From contig CAZWVM010000028.1 of the NCBI GenBank assembly GCA_964637705.1, positions 1 through 25,223 of the forward strand: 25,223 nt of DNA. The letters are read 5' to 3'. Origin of the DNA: CAZWVM01 sp964637705. Lineage in GTDB: Bacteria > UBA8481. Positions 1 through 6,345 of the stretch are shown here, one piece after another. The notes under the pieces are model-generated. The model searched no databases, had not been told where the DNA came from, and saw nothing but the letters and a program-made list of their open reading frames with translations. Numbering within the stretch: position 1 is the stretch's first letter; each line of letters opens with the position of its first letter. A program made the translations under genes and the position numbers.

Positions 1-369
1 GACCGACGGAATGCGGCCGGCGCGGACGTTGAGGTCGAACGGACCCGGGTTCGCGAAATCGACGTAGGCATAGTCCACGCGCAGCGCCGTGTTGTTGAAG
101 AGGGCGTCGACGGAGGCGAACATGCTGATGTCGTTGGTGAGCTGGCTGGCGATGTCGAGGTTCAGCTCGTTGAGAGCAAAGCCGTCGTCGGCATCATAAT
201 TGCCGTTCGTGGAGCCGGAAGCCTGGCCCGTGTAGTTGGCGCCGCCGATGGACGTGCCGCCCTCGGCCGCGATGTAACCGATGTCGAGATACCCGCTGAT
301 CGTGACGCCCGCGGCGGAAGCCGGGAGAGCGATCATCGCAGCGAGCGCGAGAATAGCAAAACGCTTCAT
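1..369 (-). CDS. Porin-like outer-membrane protein, N-terminal part (cut by window edge)
   Basis: The frame is open from the ATG at 369 to the window edge (123 residues visible, no stop). It starts MKRFAILALAAMIALPASAA, a classical signal peptide with likely cleavage after ASA (about residue 19). The mature part begins with a beta-strand-like GVTISGYLDIGYIAAEG and continues with alternating hydrophobic/polar strands (LNELNLDIASQL, ISMFASVDALF, LRVDYAYVDF) and an arginine near RAGRIPSV, a layout typical of porins of the phosphate-selective/putative-porin type. That suggests a beta-barrel in the outer membrane; substrate is unknown. A strong SD (GGAGG) lies 9 nt before the ATG. A sigma-70 promoter sits about 300 nt upstream, giving an unusually long leader. 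Family assignment rests on the first 120 residues only. Confidence 0.75.
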   Translation of the reverse strand, partial: MKRFAILALAAMIALPASAAGVTISGYLDIGYIAAEGGTSIGGANYTGQASGSTNGNYDADDGFALNELNLDIASQLTNDISMFASVDALFNNTALRVDYAYVDFANPGPFDLNVRAGRIPSV

Positions 370-669
370 TGTAATAGTCCTCCAAAAGGTTGCCCCTGTC
401 GGGGCGTTGTGTGCTTCTTGTTGTCTCCAGGTTCTTGGGGTCGCCCCCGGGCGACCTGGATCCGCCCCGCTGCGTTTCAGTCCTTGCCTGCCCAACCGGC
501 CCTTGTAAGAACTCGCGTCCCTACCAAGTCACCTCCTCGTGTCCAGATTCGGGCACGGGCCAACAAGGTTGTACGCCGCCCGGATCTGCTGCTCCCGCGC
601 GGACGCTATATTTAGACCACATCATGACGCCGCGCCCGAGGTCAAAAACGCACATCGATCGCGGCGTAT
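370..669 (-). other. Long 5' leader of the porin-like gene; no long ORF
   Basis: This is the predicted transcript leader between the promoter at 676-704 and the ATG at 369. Plus-strand ORFs here look spurious (low-complexity, no homology signal). On the minus strand there is a near-perfect SD (GAGGAGGTGAC, 528-538) followed by a TTG that would open a 16-codon frame ending in TGA near 477, and a GC-rich perfect hairpin at 439-456. A smaller stem (CCCC/GGGG) lies at 393-404. I do not recognise a known riboswitch. Confidence 0.45.
439..456 (-). promoter_or_regulatory. Perfect GC-rich hairpin in the leader
   Basis: GGTCGCCC and GGGCGACC pair over 8 bp (or 7 bp with a CCCG-type tetraloop). It is flanked by CCAGGT (427-432) and ACCTGG (454-459), which could form a competing stem with part of the same sequence. 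No T-run follows, so it is not a simple terminator. It lies about 70-85 nt before the start codon, inside the leader. Confidence 0.4.
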
Positions 670-675
670 CGGAGT

Positions 676-704
676 TTTATACCCTTGGAGTCAAGGGATG
701 TCAA
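676..704 (-). promoter_or_regulatory. Sigma-70-type promoter for the porin-like gene
   Basis: On the minus strand TTGACA (704-699) is followed after exactly 17 bp by TATAAA (681-676). This is the best promoter match in the window. The -35 is preceded by AAACCCC, the same 7 bases found before the -35 at 5394-5399. Expected transcription start is near 668-669. Confidence 0.75.
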
Positions 705-743
705 GGGGTTTTTGGGATCTTTTTGAGTAAATTTTAGTAAACG

Positions 744-802
744 ATTTCAGGCTATTTCGCGGGTATACTGAAATTGCATAAAAACAGCTATTTCAGGTTA
801 TT
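744..802. promoter_or_regulatory. Cluster of three ATTTCAG boxes (candidate activator sites)
   Basis: ATTTCAG occurs at 744-750, inverted (CTGAAAT) at 768-774, and again at 790-796. The two direct copies extend to a 13-bp repeat, ATTTCAGGYTATT (744-756 and 790-802). Centre spacing is about 24 and 22 bp, near two helical turns. The cluster sits in an AT-rich patch upstream of the promoter at 676-704, at roughly -75 to -130. Operator function is inferred, not shown. Confidence 0.4.
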
Positions 803-871
803 ACATAACTGCCGCGGCCCAGTCGATCCATGGCCATGATTCGAAAAAGAGAGGAGTTTTTCCGGTTTCCG

Positions 872-1885
872 TCAGGGCTGACTCGGGGCTCTTCCGAGGG
901 AGCCGTAATGACGATCGAAGAAGGCGCGCGAGGCCTCTTTCAGCGGTTTCCACCACCCCTCATGAGCGCGATACCATTCCACGGTATCGGTAAGTCCGTC
1001 TTCGAAGGAGACTCTGTCGGAAAAACCGAGGCGATCGAGAGCCGCGCCGTCGACGGCATAGCGCCGATCGTGACCCGGCCGGTCCTGGATGCGTTCGATC
1101 CATTCCTCCCCCCGTTCCAGGAGTTCGAGGATCCGCACGGTCACCTCCCGGTTCGTCCTCTCGTTGCGGCCCGGGACGTTGTAAGCGCGGCCCGCCTCGC
1201 CCTTCCGGGCGACGTGGGCGATCGCCTGTGCGTGGTCGCGCACGTGGAGCCAGTCGCGCACGTTCAGGCCGTCGCCGTAGAGGGGAACGCGCAGGCCCTC
1301 GCAGAGCTCCGTCACGAAGAAGGGAATCAGCTTCTCGGGGAACTGGTTCGGCCCGTAGGTGTTCGCGCCGCGCGTCGCGACGACGTCGAGCCCGTGGGTC
1401 GCGTGGTAGGAGAAGGCCAGGAGTTCGCCGGCCGCCTTGGCGGCCGCGTAGGGGCTCGACGGCGCGAAACGATCGCCCTCCTTGAACGCCCCGTGATCGA
1501 TCGAGCCGTAGACCTCGTCGGTGGAGACCTGGACAAGGCGCATCGGCCGCTTCAGGGCCTTGATGGCCTCGCAGAGCCGGTGAACCCCGCCGACGTTGGT
1601 GCGGAGGAAGGCGTCGGCGTCGTCGATGGACCGGTCGACGTGCGTCTCGGCGGCGACATTGACGACGAGTTCGGCGCGCTCGACAAGGGGTTCCACGACG
1701 TCCCGGTCCGCGATGTCCCCCCGAACGAAGGCGTAACCCGGGCGCGTTTCGCAGTCCGCGACGTTCGCGGGATTCCCGGCATAGGTCAGCTTGTCCAGAT
1801 TCGTCACCTCGTGCCCCTCCTCCAGGAGCGCGCGCACGAGGTGCGAGCCGATGAAGCCGCAGCCGCCCGTGACGAGGATCTTCAC
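872..1885 (-). CDS. rmlB: dTDP-glucose 4,6-dehydratase
   Basis: This is an extended short-chain dehydrogenase of 337 residues, the usual length for RmlB/RfbB. It converts dTDP-glucose to dTDP-4-keto-6-deoxyglucose in the cytoplasm, the committed step to dTDP-rhamnose and other deoxysugars. Visible signatures are the NAD-binding TGGCGFIGSH (about 6-15), the STDEVYG motif with T122, D123 and E124 that protonates and dehydrates, and the Y146-x3-K150 pair. The GTG start at 1885 overlaps the TGA of the upstream nucleotidylyltransferase (GTGA) and gives the family's normal MKILVTGG N-terminus. A GTG at 1906 would add seven residues that lie on the ribosome-binding sequence. It is the last gene of the operon. 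No rmlC or rmlD is visible, so the final sugar is unknown. Confidence 0.93.
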   Translation of the reverse strand: MKILVTGGCGFIGSHLVRALLEEGHEVTNLDKLTYAGNPANVADCETRPGYAFVRGDIADRDVVEPLVERAELVVNVAAETHVDRSIDDADAFLRTNVGGVHRLCEAIKALKRPMRLVQVSTDEVYGSIDHGAFKEGDRFAPSSPYAAAKAAGELLAFSYHATHGLDVVATRGANTYGPNQFPEKLIPFFVTELCEGLRVPLYGDGLNVRDWLHVRDHAQAIAHVARKGEAGRAYNVPGRNERTNREVTVRILELLERGEEWIERIQDRPGHDRRYAVDGAALDRLGFSDRVSFEDGLTDTVEWYRAHEGWWKPLKEASRAFFDRHYGSLGRAPSQP

Positions 1886-2619
1886 GCCCGGTCGCCCTTC
1901 CTCCACACCGCCTCCGTGGCCTTTCTCAGGGACGGGAAGGTTCCGGCGTCGGTCCAGAGGCCCTCGAAGACGTCGTGGTCGAGGCGTCCCGCCGCGAGGT
2001 AGGCGTTGTTGATGTCGGTCACCTCGTATTCGCCGCGCGTCGAGGGCGTGAGGGAGCGAATGACGTCGAAAACGTCCGGCGGGTACATGTAGACGCCCGT
2101 CACGGCCAGGTCCCCGATCGGCTCCTTCGGTTTCTCCACGATGCGAGTCACCCGCCCGTTCTCGACGACCGCGACGCCGAATCGCTCCGGGCGGTCGACC
2201 TTCTTCAAGAGGATGCGGGCGCGGCCCGGGGCCGCGGCGAACCGCTCGACGTGGGGTCGGATCGAGCGGTCGACGATGTTGTCGCCCAGCATGACAAGGA
2301 AGGGATCCGGGCCGACGAAACGTTCGGCGAGCTTCAGGGCGCCCGCGATCCCGTCCGCCTTCGACTGGTAGACGTAGTAAAGGATGCGAAGATCGAACTC
2401 CTCGCCCGAGCCCAACAACCTCACGAAGTCACCCACGCTCTCCCCGCCGAGCACGATGAGCAGTTCCTCCACGCCCGCCTCGACCAGGGTCCGGATGGGG
2501 TGGAAGATCATCGGCTGGTCGCCGACGGGCAGGAGATGCTTGTTGGTCACGCGCGTCAACGGGTGGAGCCTCGTTCCCATGCCCCCGGCCAGGATCACCC
2601 CTTTTCTGACGATCGTCAC
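1882..2619 (-). CDS. rmlA: Sugar-1-phosphate nucleotidylyltransferase (glucose-1-phosphate thymidylyltransferase type)
   Basis: The protein has 245 residues and belongs to the NTP_transferase family. It should transfer a nucleotide (probably dTMP) to glucose-1-phosphate, making the substrate of the RmlB encoded next. Motifs are GGMGTRLHPLT (12-22) that binds the triphosphate, K27 in NKHLLPV, the metal-binding LGDN (111-114), EKPKEP (162-167) that contacts the sugar, and the second metal aspartate in WTDAGT (D224). It is shorter than E. coli RmlA (about 290) and lacks that enzyme's C-terminal extension, as do other short bacterial and archaeal members. The GTG start at 2619 has a strong GGGGAGG SD and overlaps the upstream TGA by 4 bp. 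Nucleotide specificity is inferred from the neighbour, so the symbol is tentative. Confidence 0.87.
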   Translation of the reverse strand: MTIVRKGVILAGGMGTRLHPLTRVTNKHLLPVGDQPMIFHPIRTLVEAGVEELLIVLGGESVGDFVRLLGSGEEFDLRILYYVYQSKADGIAGALKLAERFVGPDPFLVMLGDNIVDRSIRPHVERFAAAPGRARILLKKVDRPERFGVAVVENGRVTRIVEKPKEPIGDLAVTGVYMYPPDVFDVIRSLTPSTRGEYEVTDINNAYLAAGRLDHDVFEGLWTDAGTFPSLRKATEAVWRKGDRA

Positions 2620-3611
2620 GTTTTCCTCCCCGGGGCGACGCGTGGTTCGCGGCCCCATGCTATGCCGTATTTCCTCATCCGGTGATAAAGGACGGTGCGG
2701 GAACGGATCCCGAGCAGTTCCATGGCCTCCTTGACCCTCCCCCCGGAGCGCTCGAGCGCGCGCAGGACCTGGTCCTTTTCGGTCTCCTCCAGCGTCCGGA
2801 CCGCGTTGTCGCGGCCGCCGGGCTGTCGGCGAAGGCCGACGTCGGCTTCCGTGATCACGACATCATCGTCCCGCTCCGCCGTGACGAGGGCCCGTTCGAG
2901 GGTGTTCTTCAGTTCTCTCACGTTCCCCGGCCAGCTCCACGCGTTGAGCCTCTTCAGGGCGCGGGAATCCACGCCCTTCACCGGGATTCGGTGCAGCGCC
3001 GAGAGTTCCTTCAGGAACGCGCCGACGTATCCCGGGATGAGATCGGTGCGTTGCCTGAGGGGCGGCAGGGTGACCGAGACGACGTCGATGCGGCGCAGGA
3101 GATCCTCGCGGAAGCGGCCCGCCCCCGTCTCCGCCTCGAGATCGCGGTTCGTGGCGAAGAGGAACCTCACGGGCGGGAGAAGCACCTCCTGGTCCGCGCC
3201 CAGGGGCTTCATCGTGCGGTTCGACCGCTGGACGACGCGCAGGAGCATCCTCTGCATCGAGAGCGAGATCTCGCCGATCTCGTCGAGGAAGATCGTCTTG
3301 CCGCCGGCGGCGGCGAGGAGCCCCTTCCGGTCCGACACGGCCCCGGTGAAGGCCCCGCGCTTGTGACCGAAGAGTTCCGAGCCGAGCAGTTCATCGGGTA
3401 GGGCCGCGCAGTTCACCTCCACGAGCGAGGGTCGGTTGGAGCGTGCCGCGATCGCCCGCGCCAGTTGTCCCTTGCCCGTGCCGGTCTCGCCGAGAAGAAG
3501 GATCGAGACGTCGGTCTCCGCCGCCCTCAGGAGGCGGCGACGATCCTCCGGCGCGAGAAGCGAGAACGGATCGATGCGTTCATCGAGAAGCTTCCCGACG
3601 GGGATGACCAT
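2616..3611 (-). CDS. Sigma-54-dependent transcriptional activator without a sensor domain
   Basis: This 331-residue protein is a bacterial enhancer-binding AAA+ ATPase that should remodel sigma-54 RNA polymerase. Walker A is GETGTGKG (41-48), the sigma-54-contacting GAFTGA is intact (86-91), Walker B is IFLDEI (107-112), an arginine-finger region RFREDLLRRID follows (about 166-176), WPGNVREL is at 227-234, and a Fis-type helix-turn-helix ends the protein (about 290-317). Only about 13 residues precede the AAA+ core, so there is no receiver, GAF or PAS domain; activity may be controlled by a partner or by expression. I chose the ATG at 3611 because a TATGAT box lies 6 nt upstream; a start at 3653 would translate a heptamer repeat. 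It is translationally coupled to rmlA (GTGA). Confidence 0.9.
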   Translation of the reverse strand: MVIPVGKLLDERIDPFSLLAPEDRRRLLRAAETDVSILLLGETGTGKGQLARAIAARSNRPSLVEVNCAALPDELLGSELFGHKRGAFTGAVSDRKGLLAAAGGKTIFLDEIGEISLSMQRMLLRVVQRSNRTMKPLGADQEVLLPPVRFLFATNRDLEAETGAGRFREDLLRRIDVVSVTLPPLRQRTDLIPGYVGAFLKELSALHRIPVKGVDSRALKRLNAWSWPGNVRELKNTLERALVTAERDDDVVITEADVGLRRQPGGRDNAVRTLEETEKDQVLRALERSGGRVKEAMELLGIRSRTVLYHRMRKYGIAWGREPRVAPGRKT

Positions 3612-3617
3612 ACGGGG

Positions 3618-3646
3618 ATCATAGGAAGGCAAAAAGCAAAAGGCAA
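3618..3646 (-). promoter_or_regulatory. Promoter of the sigma-54 activator/rml operon (leaderless type)
   Basis: Minus strand: TTGCCT (3646-3641), 17 bp, TATGAT (3623-3618), then 6 nt to the ATG at 3611. The -35 lies inside the heptamer repeat at 3626-3667. With a usual start about 7 nt beyond the -10, the mRNA would begin at or next to the A of the ATG, and no SD is present. Confidence 0.55.
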
Positions 3647-3667
3647 AAGGCAAAAAGCAGAAGGCAA
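3626..3667. repeat. Heptamer tandem repeat (AAAARGC)n
   Basis: About five units of period 7, AAAAAGC or AAAAGGC with one AGAAGGC, run from 3631 to 3665; on the minus strand the unit reads TTTTGCC/TTTTGCT. Several units supply a TTGCC, the -35 core, and one is placed 17 bp from the TATGAT box of the operon downstream. No coding role is visible. Confidence 0.8.
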
Positions 3668-3713
3668 ATCGGCGAAAAGCTGAACAGAAATTGGAGCGAG
3701 GGTTACACGGGCG

Positions 3714-3786
3714 AGGCGGCGGTCGGAATCGAACCGACGAATGAGGGTTTTGCAGACCCTTCCCTTATCCACTTGGGTACGCCGCC
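3714..3786 (-). tRNA. trnC: tRNA-Cys (anticodon GCA)
   Basis: The minus strand folds as a 73-nt cloverleaf. The acceptor stem GGCGGCG pairs with CGCCGCC, the D stem is CCC/GGG, the anticodon stem AGGGT/ACCCT holds loop CTGCAAA with anticodon GCA, and T stem GTCGG/CCGAC holds loop TTCGATT. The discriminator base is U, the identity base expected of tRNA-Cys. No CCA follows in the DNA, so the CCA-adding enzyme must complete it. It stands alone behind its own promoter. Confidence 0.96.
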
Positions 3787-3795
3787 TGGAAAACC

Positions 3796-3824
3796 ATCCT
3801 ACGCGAAAGCCAAGGCAGGTTCAA
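3796..3824 (-). promoter_or_regulatory. Promoter of tRNA-Cys
   Basis: Minus strand: TTGAAC (3824-3819), 17-bp spacer, TAGGAT (3801-3796), about 9 nt before the mature tRNA 5' end at 3786. Both boxes match 4 of 6 consensus bases. It lies just after the terminator of the upstream gene. Confidence 0.5.
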
Positions 3825-3835
3825 TGAAGCGGACC

Positions 3836-3871
3836 TGAAAAGAAAAACCCCGGCGGCCGAGACCGCCGGGG
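3836..3871 (-). terminator. Intrinsic terminator of the CFI-box-like surface protein gene
   Basis: On the minus strand CCCCGGCGG (3871-3863) pairs perfectly over 9 bp with CCGCCGGGG (3856-3848) around a 6-nt loop, followed at once by TTTTTCTTTT. It starts about 19 nt after the stop codon at 3890. This is the clearest terminator in the window. Confidence 0.9.
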
Positions 3872-3889
3872 TCGAAAAGCCTGTTTCGA

Positions 3890-5311
3890 TCAGCCGCGCA
3901 TGCGGGCGAGGCCGAGGCCGGCCGCCGCCACGATGAGGAGCGCCGCGAAGCCGTAATACGTCTCGACCGCCAGGCGTCCGAGGCTCGTGCCGAGCACCAT
4001 GTCGCGATAGGAGCGCAGGGCCGGCATGACACCCGAGAGGACGGAGCCGCCGAGGGAACGGTTCACGACGCAGACGTTGTCGTTGTCGTCGACCGGGCTC
4101 GAGGAACCGATGGCGCCGAGGGCGAAGATCGAGAAGCCCTTGGACTGGGACGTCACGACGGCGTTCGTCGTGCTGACGGAGCTCGGGAGCGCCACCCAGC
4201 GGTTGCCGTCGGTGAGGTGAAGAACCTTGATCTTTGACGTATCGAAGGAGGTTCCGAAGGCGCCGAGGTTGTACTCGACCTTGATCGTCACAAACTCGCT
4301 CGTAGACTTGATCAACTGGCCCCACAAATCGTAGAGCCGAATCTCAAAGACGGAGTTCGGGAGACGGGTGTCGAATCCGTACGTGCCGCTGTCGATCAGG
4401 GAGTAGCCGTCCACCGCGCCATTCGCCGCGTCGTTCGGCATGTCGATGAAGTCGATCCGGCGGACCGGCTGGGCCAGCGCGTTCGTGACCGTGACCGTGC
4501 AGAAGACGACATCGCCCATCCGGACAGAGATGGCGGAGTCGACCGTCTGCAGGTTCGTCGCCTGCTTCGCGCCCACGGCGACCGCGCCGGTGAAGATCTT
4601 GAACTTGCCCTGGCTCGCGTCGCGAACCAGCGCCATCAGCCGCGTCACGCCCGTGTCGAAGCGGACCCTCGCACCGGCGTTGGCGGAGCCGAAGGGAAGA
4701 ATCGTGTCGCCCGTGACCTTGTTCTGCGGGCCGATTACGATGAGGCGCGCCGTGTCCTGGCCGGACTGCAGGCCGACGATGTTCACAAAGGAATCAAAGG
4801 GCTGGTTGTAGGTGATCGTCTCGGCGCCGTCGGCCAGCAACTCGTTCAGGGGAGCGAAAACGGAGTCACCGATCACGATCGCCGGGTCCGTGCACTTGTC
4901 GGTCGCGGTCAGGTAGACCGAGGAGGCTCCTCCGCTGAGATTGGTCAGTCCGCTCGTCCACTGACCCGAGGAATTCGTGGCCGTCGCGAAGTCCGTCGTG
5001 ATGGACGTCCACGAGGTGTCGCTGGCGCGCAGAAGAAGCCGGTCTCTCGGGTTTCCGAAGATCGGCTTGGCCGGATAGGCGGCCTGTACCATCTTCGTGT
5101 CATTGCTGGCGTTCACGAAGAAGACACCGACGCCGACGGAACTGTCCGAGGTCATAACGCTGAAGAGGCCGACGCCCGTATCCACGGAATGAGTCCCTGA
5201 GGAGAGGGTCAGCAGATGTTCACTGCCGACGCTGGGCGACACCGCCGCCACCGCGACGCCGACGCCGATGAGCACGGCGGCGAACAAAATACCAACACGA
5301 CTCTTCTTCAT
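3890..5311 (-). CDS. Exported beta-rich protein with a CFI-box-like C-terminal anchor
   Basis: I do not recognise the whole 473-residue protein. It begins MKKSRVGILFAAVLIGVGVAVAA, a signal peptide. The body is rich in Ser, Thr, Val and Gly with beta-sandwich-like stretches; residues about 340-405 (a KVLHLTDGNRWVALPSS stretch and FSIFALG) resemble the module that often precedes C-terminal sorting domains. The end carries C414, then LRSYRD, LGRLAVETYY and a hydrophobic helix (about 454-468) with arginines at the tip. That order matches the bacterial CFI-box-CTERM/JDVT-CTERM class (Cys, LRxFRD, GRxxVxxYY, membrane helix), although the usual CFIATAAYG is replaced by CVVNRSLGG. The ATG at 5311 fits the signal peptide; a longer frame from 5362 adds a charged tail. 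It has its own promoter and terminator, so it is monocistronic. Function unknown; surface location inferred. Confidence 0.85.
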   Translation of the reverse strand: MKKSRVGILFAAVLIGVGVAVAAVSPSVGSEHLLTLSSGTHSVDTGVGLFSVMTSDSSVGVGVFFVNASNDTKMVQAAYPAKPIFGNPRDRLLLRASDTSWTSITTDFATATNSSGQWTSGLTNLSGGASSVYLTATDKCTDPAIVIGDSVFAPLNELLADGAETITYNQPFDSFVNIVGLQSGQDTARLIVIGPQNKVTGDTILPFGSANAGARVRFDTGVTRLMALVRDASQGKFKIFTGAVAVGAKQATNLQTVDSAISVRMGDVVFCTVTVTNALAQPVRRIDFIDMPNDAANGAVDGYSLIDSGTYGFDTRLPNSVFEIRLYDLWGQLIKSTSEFVTIKVEYNLGAFGTSFDTSKIKVLHLTDGNRWVALPSSVSTTNAVVTSQSKGFSIFALGAIGSSSPVDDNDNVCVVNRSLGGSVLSGVMPALRSYRDMVLGTSLGRLAVETYYGFAALLIVAAAGLGLARMRG

Positions 5312-5370
5312 GATGGAAGACACCTCACTTGAATTTTGTTTACCCAGGTTTCCCCTAGCCAAACCCGACG

Positions 5371-5399
5371 AGTATGCATTCTAACAGGCCAATTGTCAA
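5371..5399 (-). promoter_or_regulatory. Sigma-70-type promoter of the CFI-box-like protein
   Basis: Minus strand: TTGACA (5399-5394), 17 bp, CATACT (5376-5371); predicted start near 5364, a leader of about 50 nt. The bases before the -35 are AAACCCC, giving a 13-bp AAACCCCTTGACA identical to that at 699-711. The rest of the 5400-5530 gap shows no gene. Confidence 0.65.
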
Positions 5400-5530
5400 G
5401 GGGTTTGGTAAATATGTGCCAGTTTTTACGATCCTTTTCTTTCGGTGGAAGATGTCCGGACGCGTGGCGTCGGGACGACACGGCTTCCGCGATCGACGGT
5501 TCGACTCGTTTCAGACGCTACGGTTGACTT

Positions 5531-6334
5531 TCAAACTTCGTAGATTCCCGCGATCTCTGCGGCTCCGTCCAGGGTCAGATACGCGTCGAAGGCCTCGAAG
5601 CGTTTCTCGAGAGCCGGGCGCACCGTTCCCATGAGTCCGCCCGTCGCCACGGCCCTGATACCCGGCATCTCCTTGCGGATCCCTTCGAGCAATCCCTCGA
5701 CCATCGCGGCGTGCCCACCCACGACGCCGGACCTCAGGGCTTCGATCGTGTTGCGCCCGATGATCCGGGGCGGCGCGTGAAGATCGATCCGCGGAAGGCG
5801 CGCCGTGCGCCGGGCGAGGCTCTCCATCTGCAGGGCCGGGCCCGGCGCGATCGCGCCGCCAAGGTAGGCACCGGTCGCCGACACGACGTCGAAGGTCGTG
5901 GCCGTGCCCATGTCGACGACGACGAGCGGACCACCGTACCGGCGGAATCCCATCCAGGCGTTCACGACGCGGTCGATGCCGGCCTCCGACGGGCGCTCGA
6001 TCTCCAGGGCGATCCCGGGCACCCGTGACGATTCCAGGACCAGGGGCTTCGCGCCGAGGTGCTTCACGGCGAATTCCGACCAGGAGTCCTCCGCGCTCGG
6101 CACGACCGAGGCGATGACGAGGCGGCCGATCGCGCGGCGGCCGAGGTGCGGGAGTACGAGGCTGGCAAGGAGATCCGCGGTGAGGCGGTCCGCGGTCGGC
6201 AGGCGGAAGGTCGAGAGGCGCCGCGCGGCGGTCACGAAGGAATGACGGGCGGACCGGGTCCGCCGCGCGCGGACGGCCTCGTACAGGCCCGCGGCGGTCT
6301 CGGTGTTGCCGATATCGACAACGAGATCGATCAT
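5531..6334 (-). CDS. coaX: Type III pantothenate kinase
   Basis: CoaX phosphorylates pantothenate with ATP in the first step of coenzyme A synthesis, in the cytoplasm. The 267-residue product is full length for the family. ASKHA-fold signatures are all present: the phosphate-1 loop DIGNT (7-11), GIDR (119-122), the DMGTATTFD block (141-149) holding the catalytic aspartate, and GGAIAPG (159-165). The ATG at 6334 lies 11 nt after the stop of the PilZ gene, with no strong SD, so translation probably depends on coupling. Type III enzymes are not inhibited by CoA and need a monovalent cation (family knowledge). Assignment is firm. Confidence 0.95.
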   Translation of the reverse strand: MIDLVVDIGNTETAAGLYEAVRARRTRSARHSFVTAARRLSTFRLPTADRLTADLLASLVLPHLGRRAIGRLVIASVVPSAEDSWSEFAVKHLGAKPLVLESSRVPGIALEIERPSEAGIDRVVNAWMGFRRYGGPLVVVDMGTATTFDVVSATGAYLGGAIAPGPALQMESLARRTARLPRIDLHAPPRIIGRNTIEALRSGVVGGHAAMVEGLLEGIRKEMPGIRAVATGGLMGTVRPALEKRFEAFDAYLTLDGAAEIAGIYEV

Positions 6335-6345
6335 GTCGCGCCGGG

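Noticed and set aside
3612..3653. Upstream start for the sigma-54 activator (MPFAFC...)
   Set aside because: It would translate the heptamer repeat, and the TATGAT box 6 nt before the ATG at 3611 would lie inside the coding region.
3527..3772. Minus-strand ORF across tRNA-Cys and the repeat
   Set aside because: It reads through a functional tRNA gene and a heptamer repeat; not a gene.
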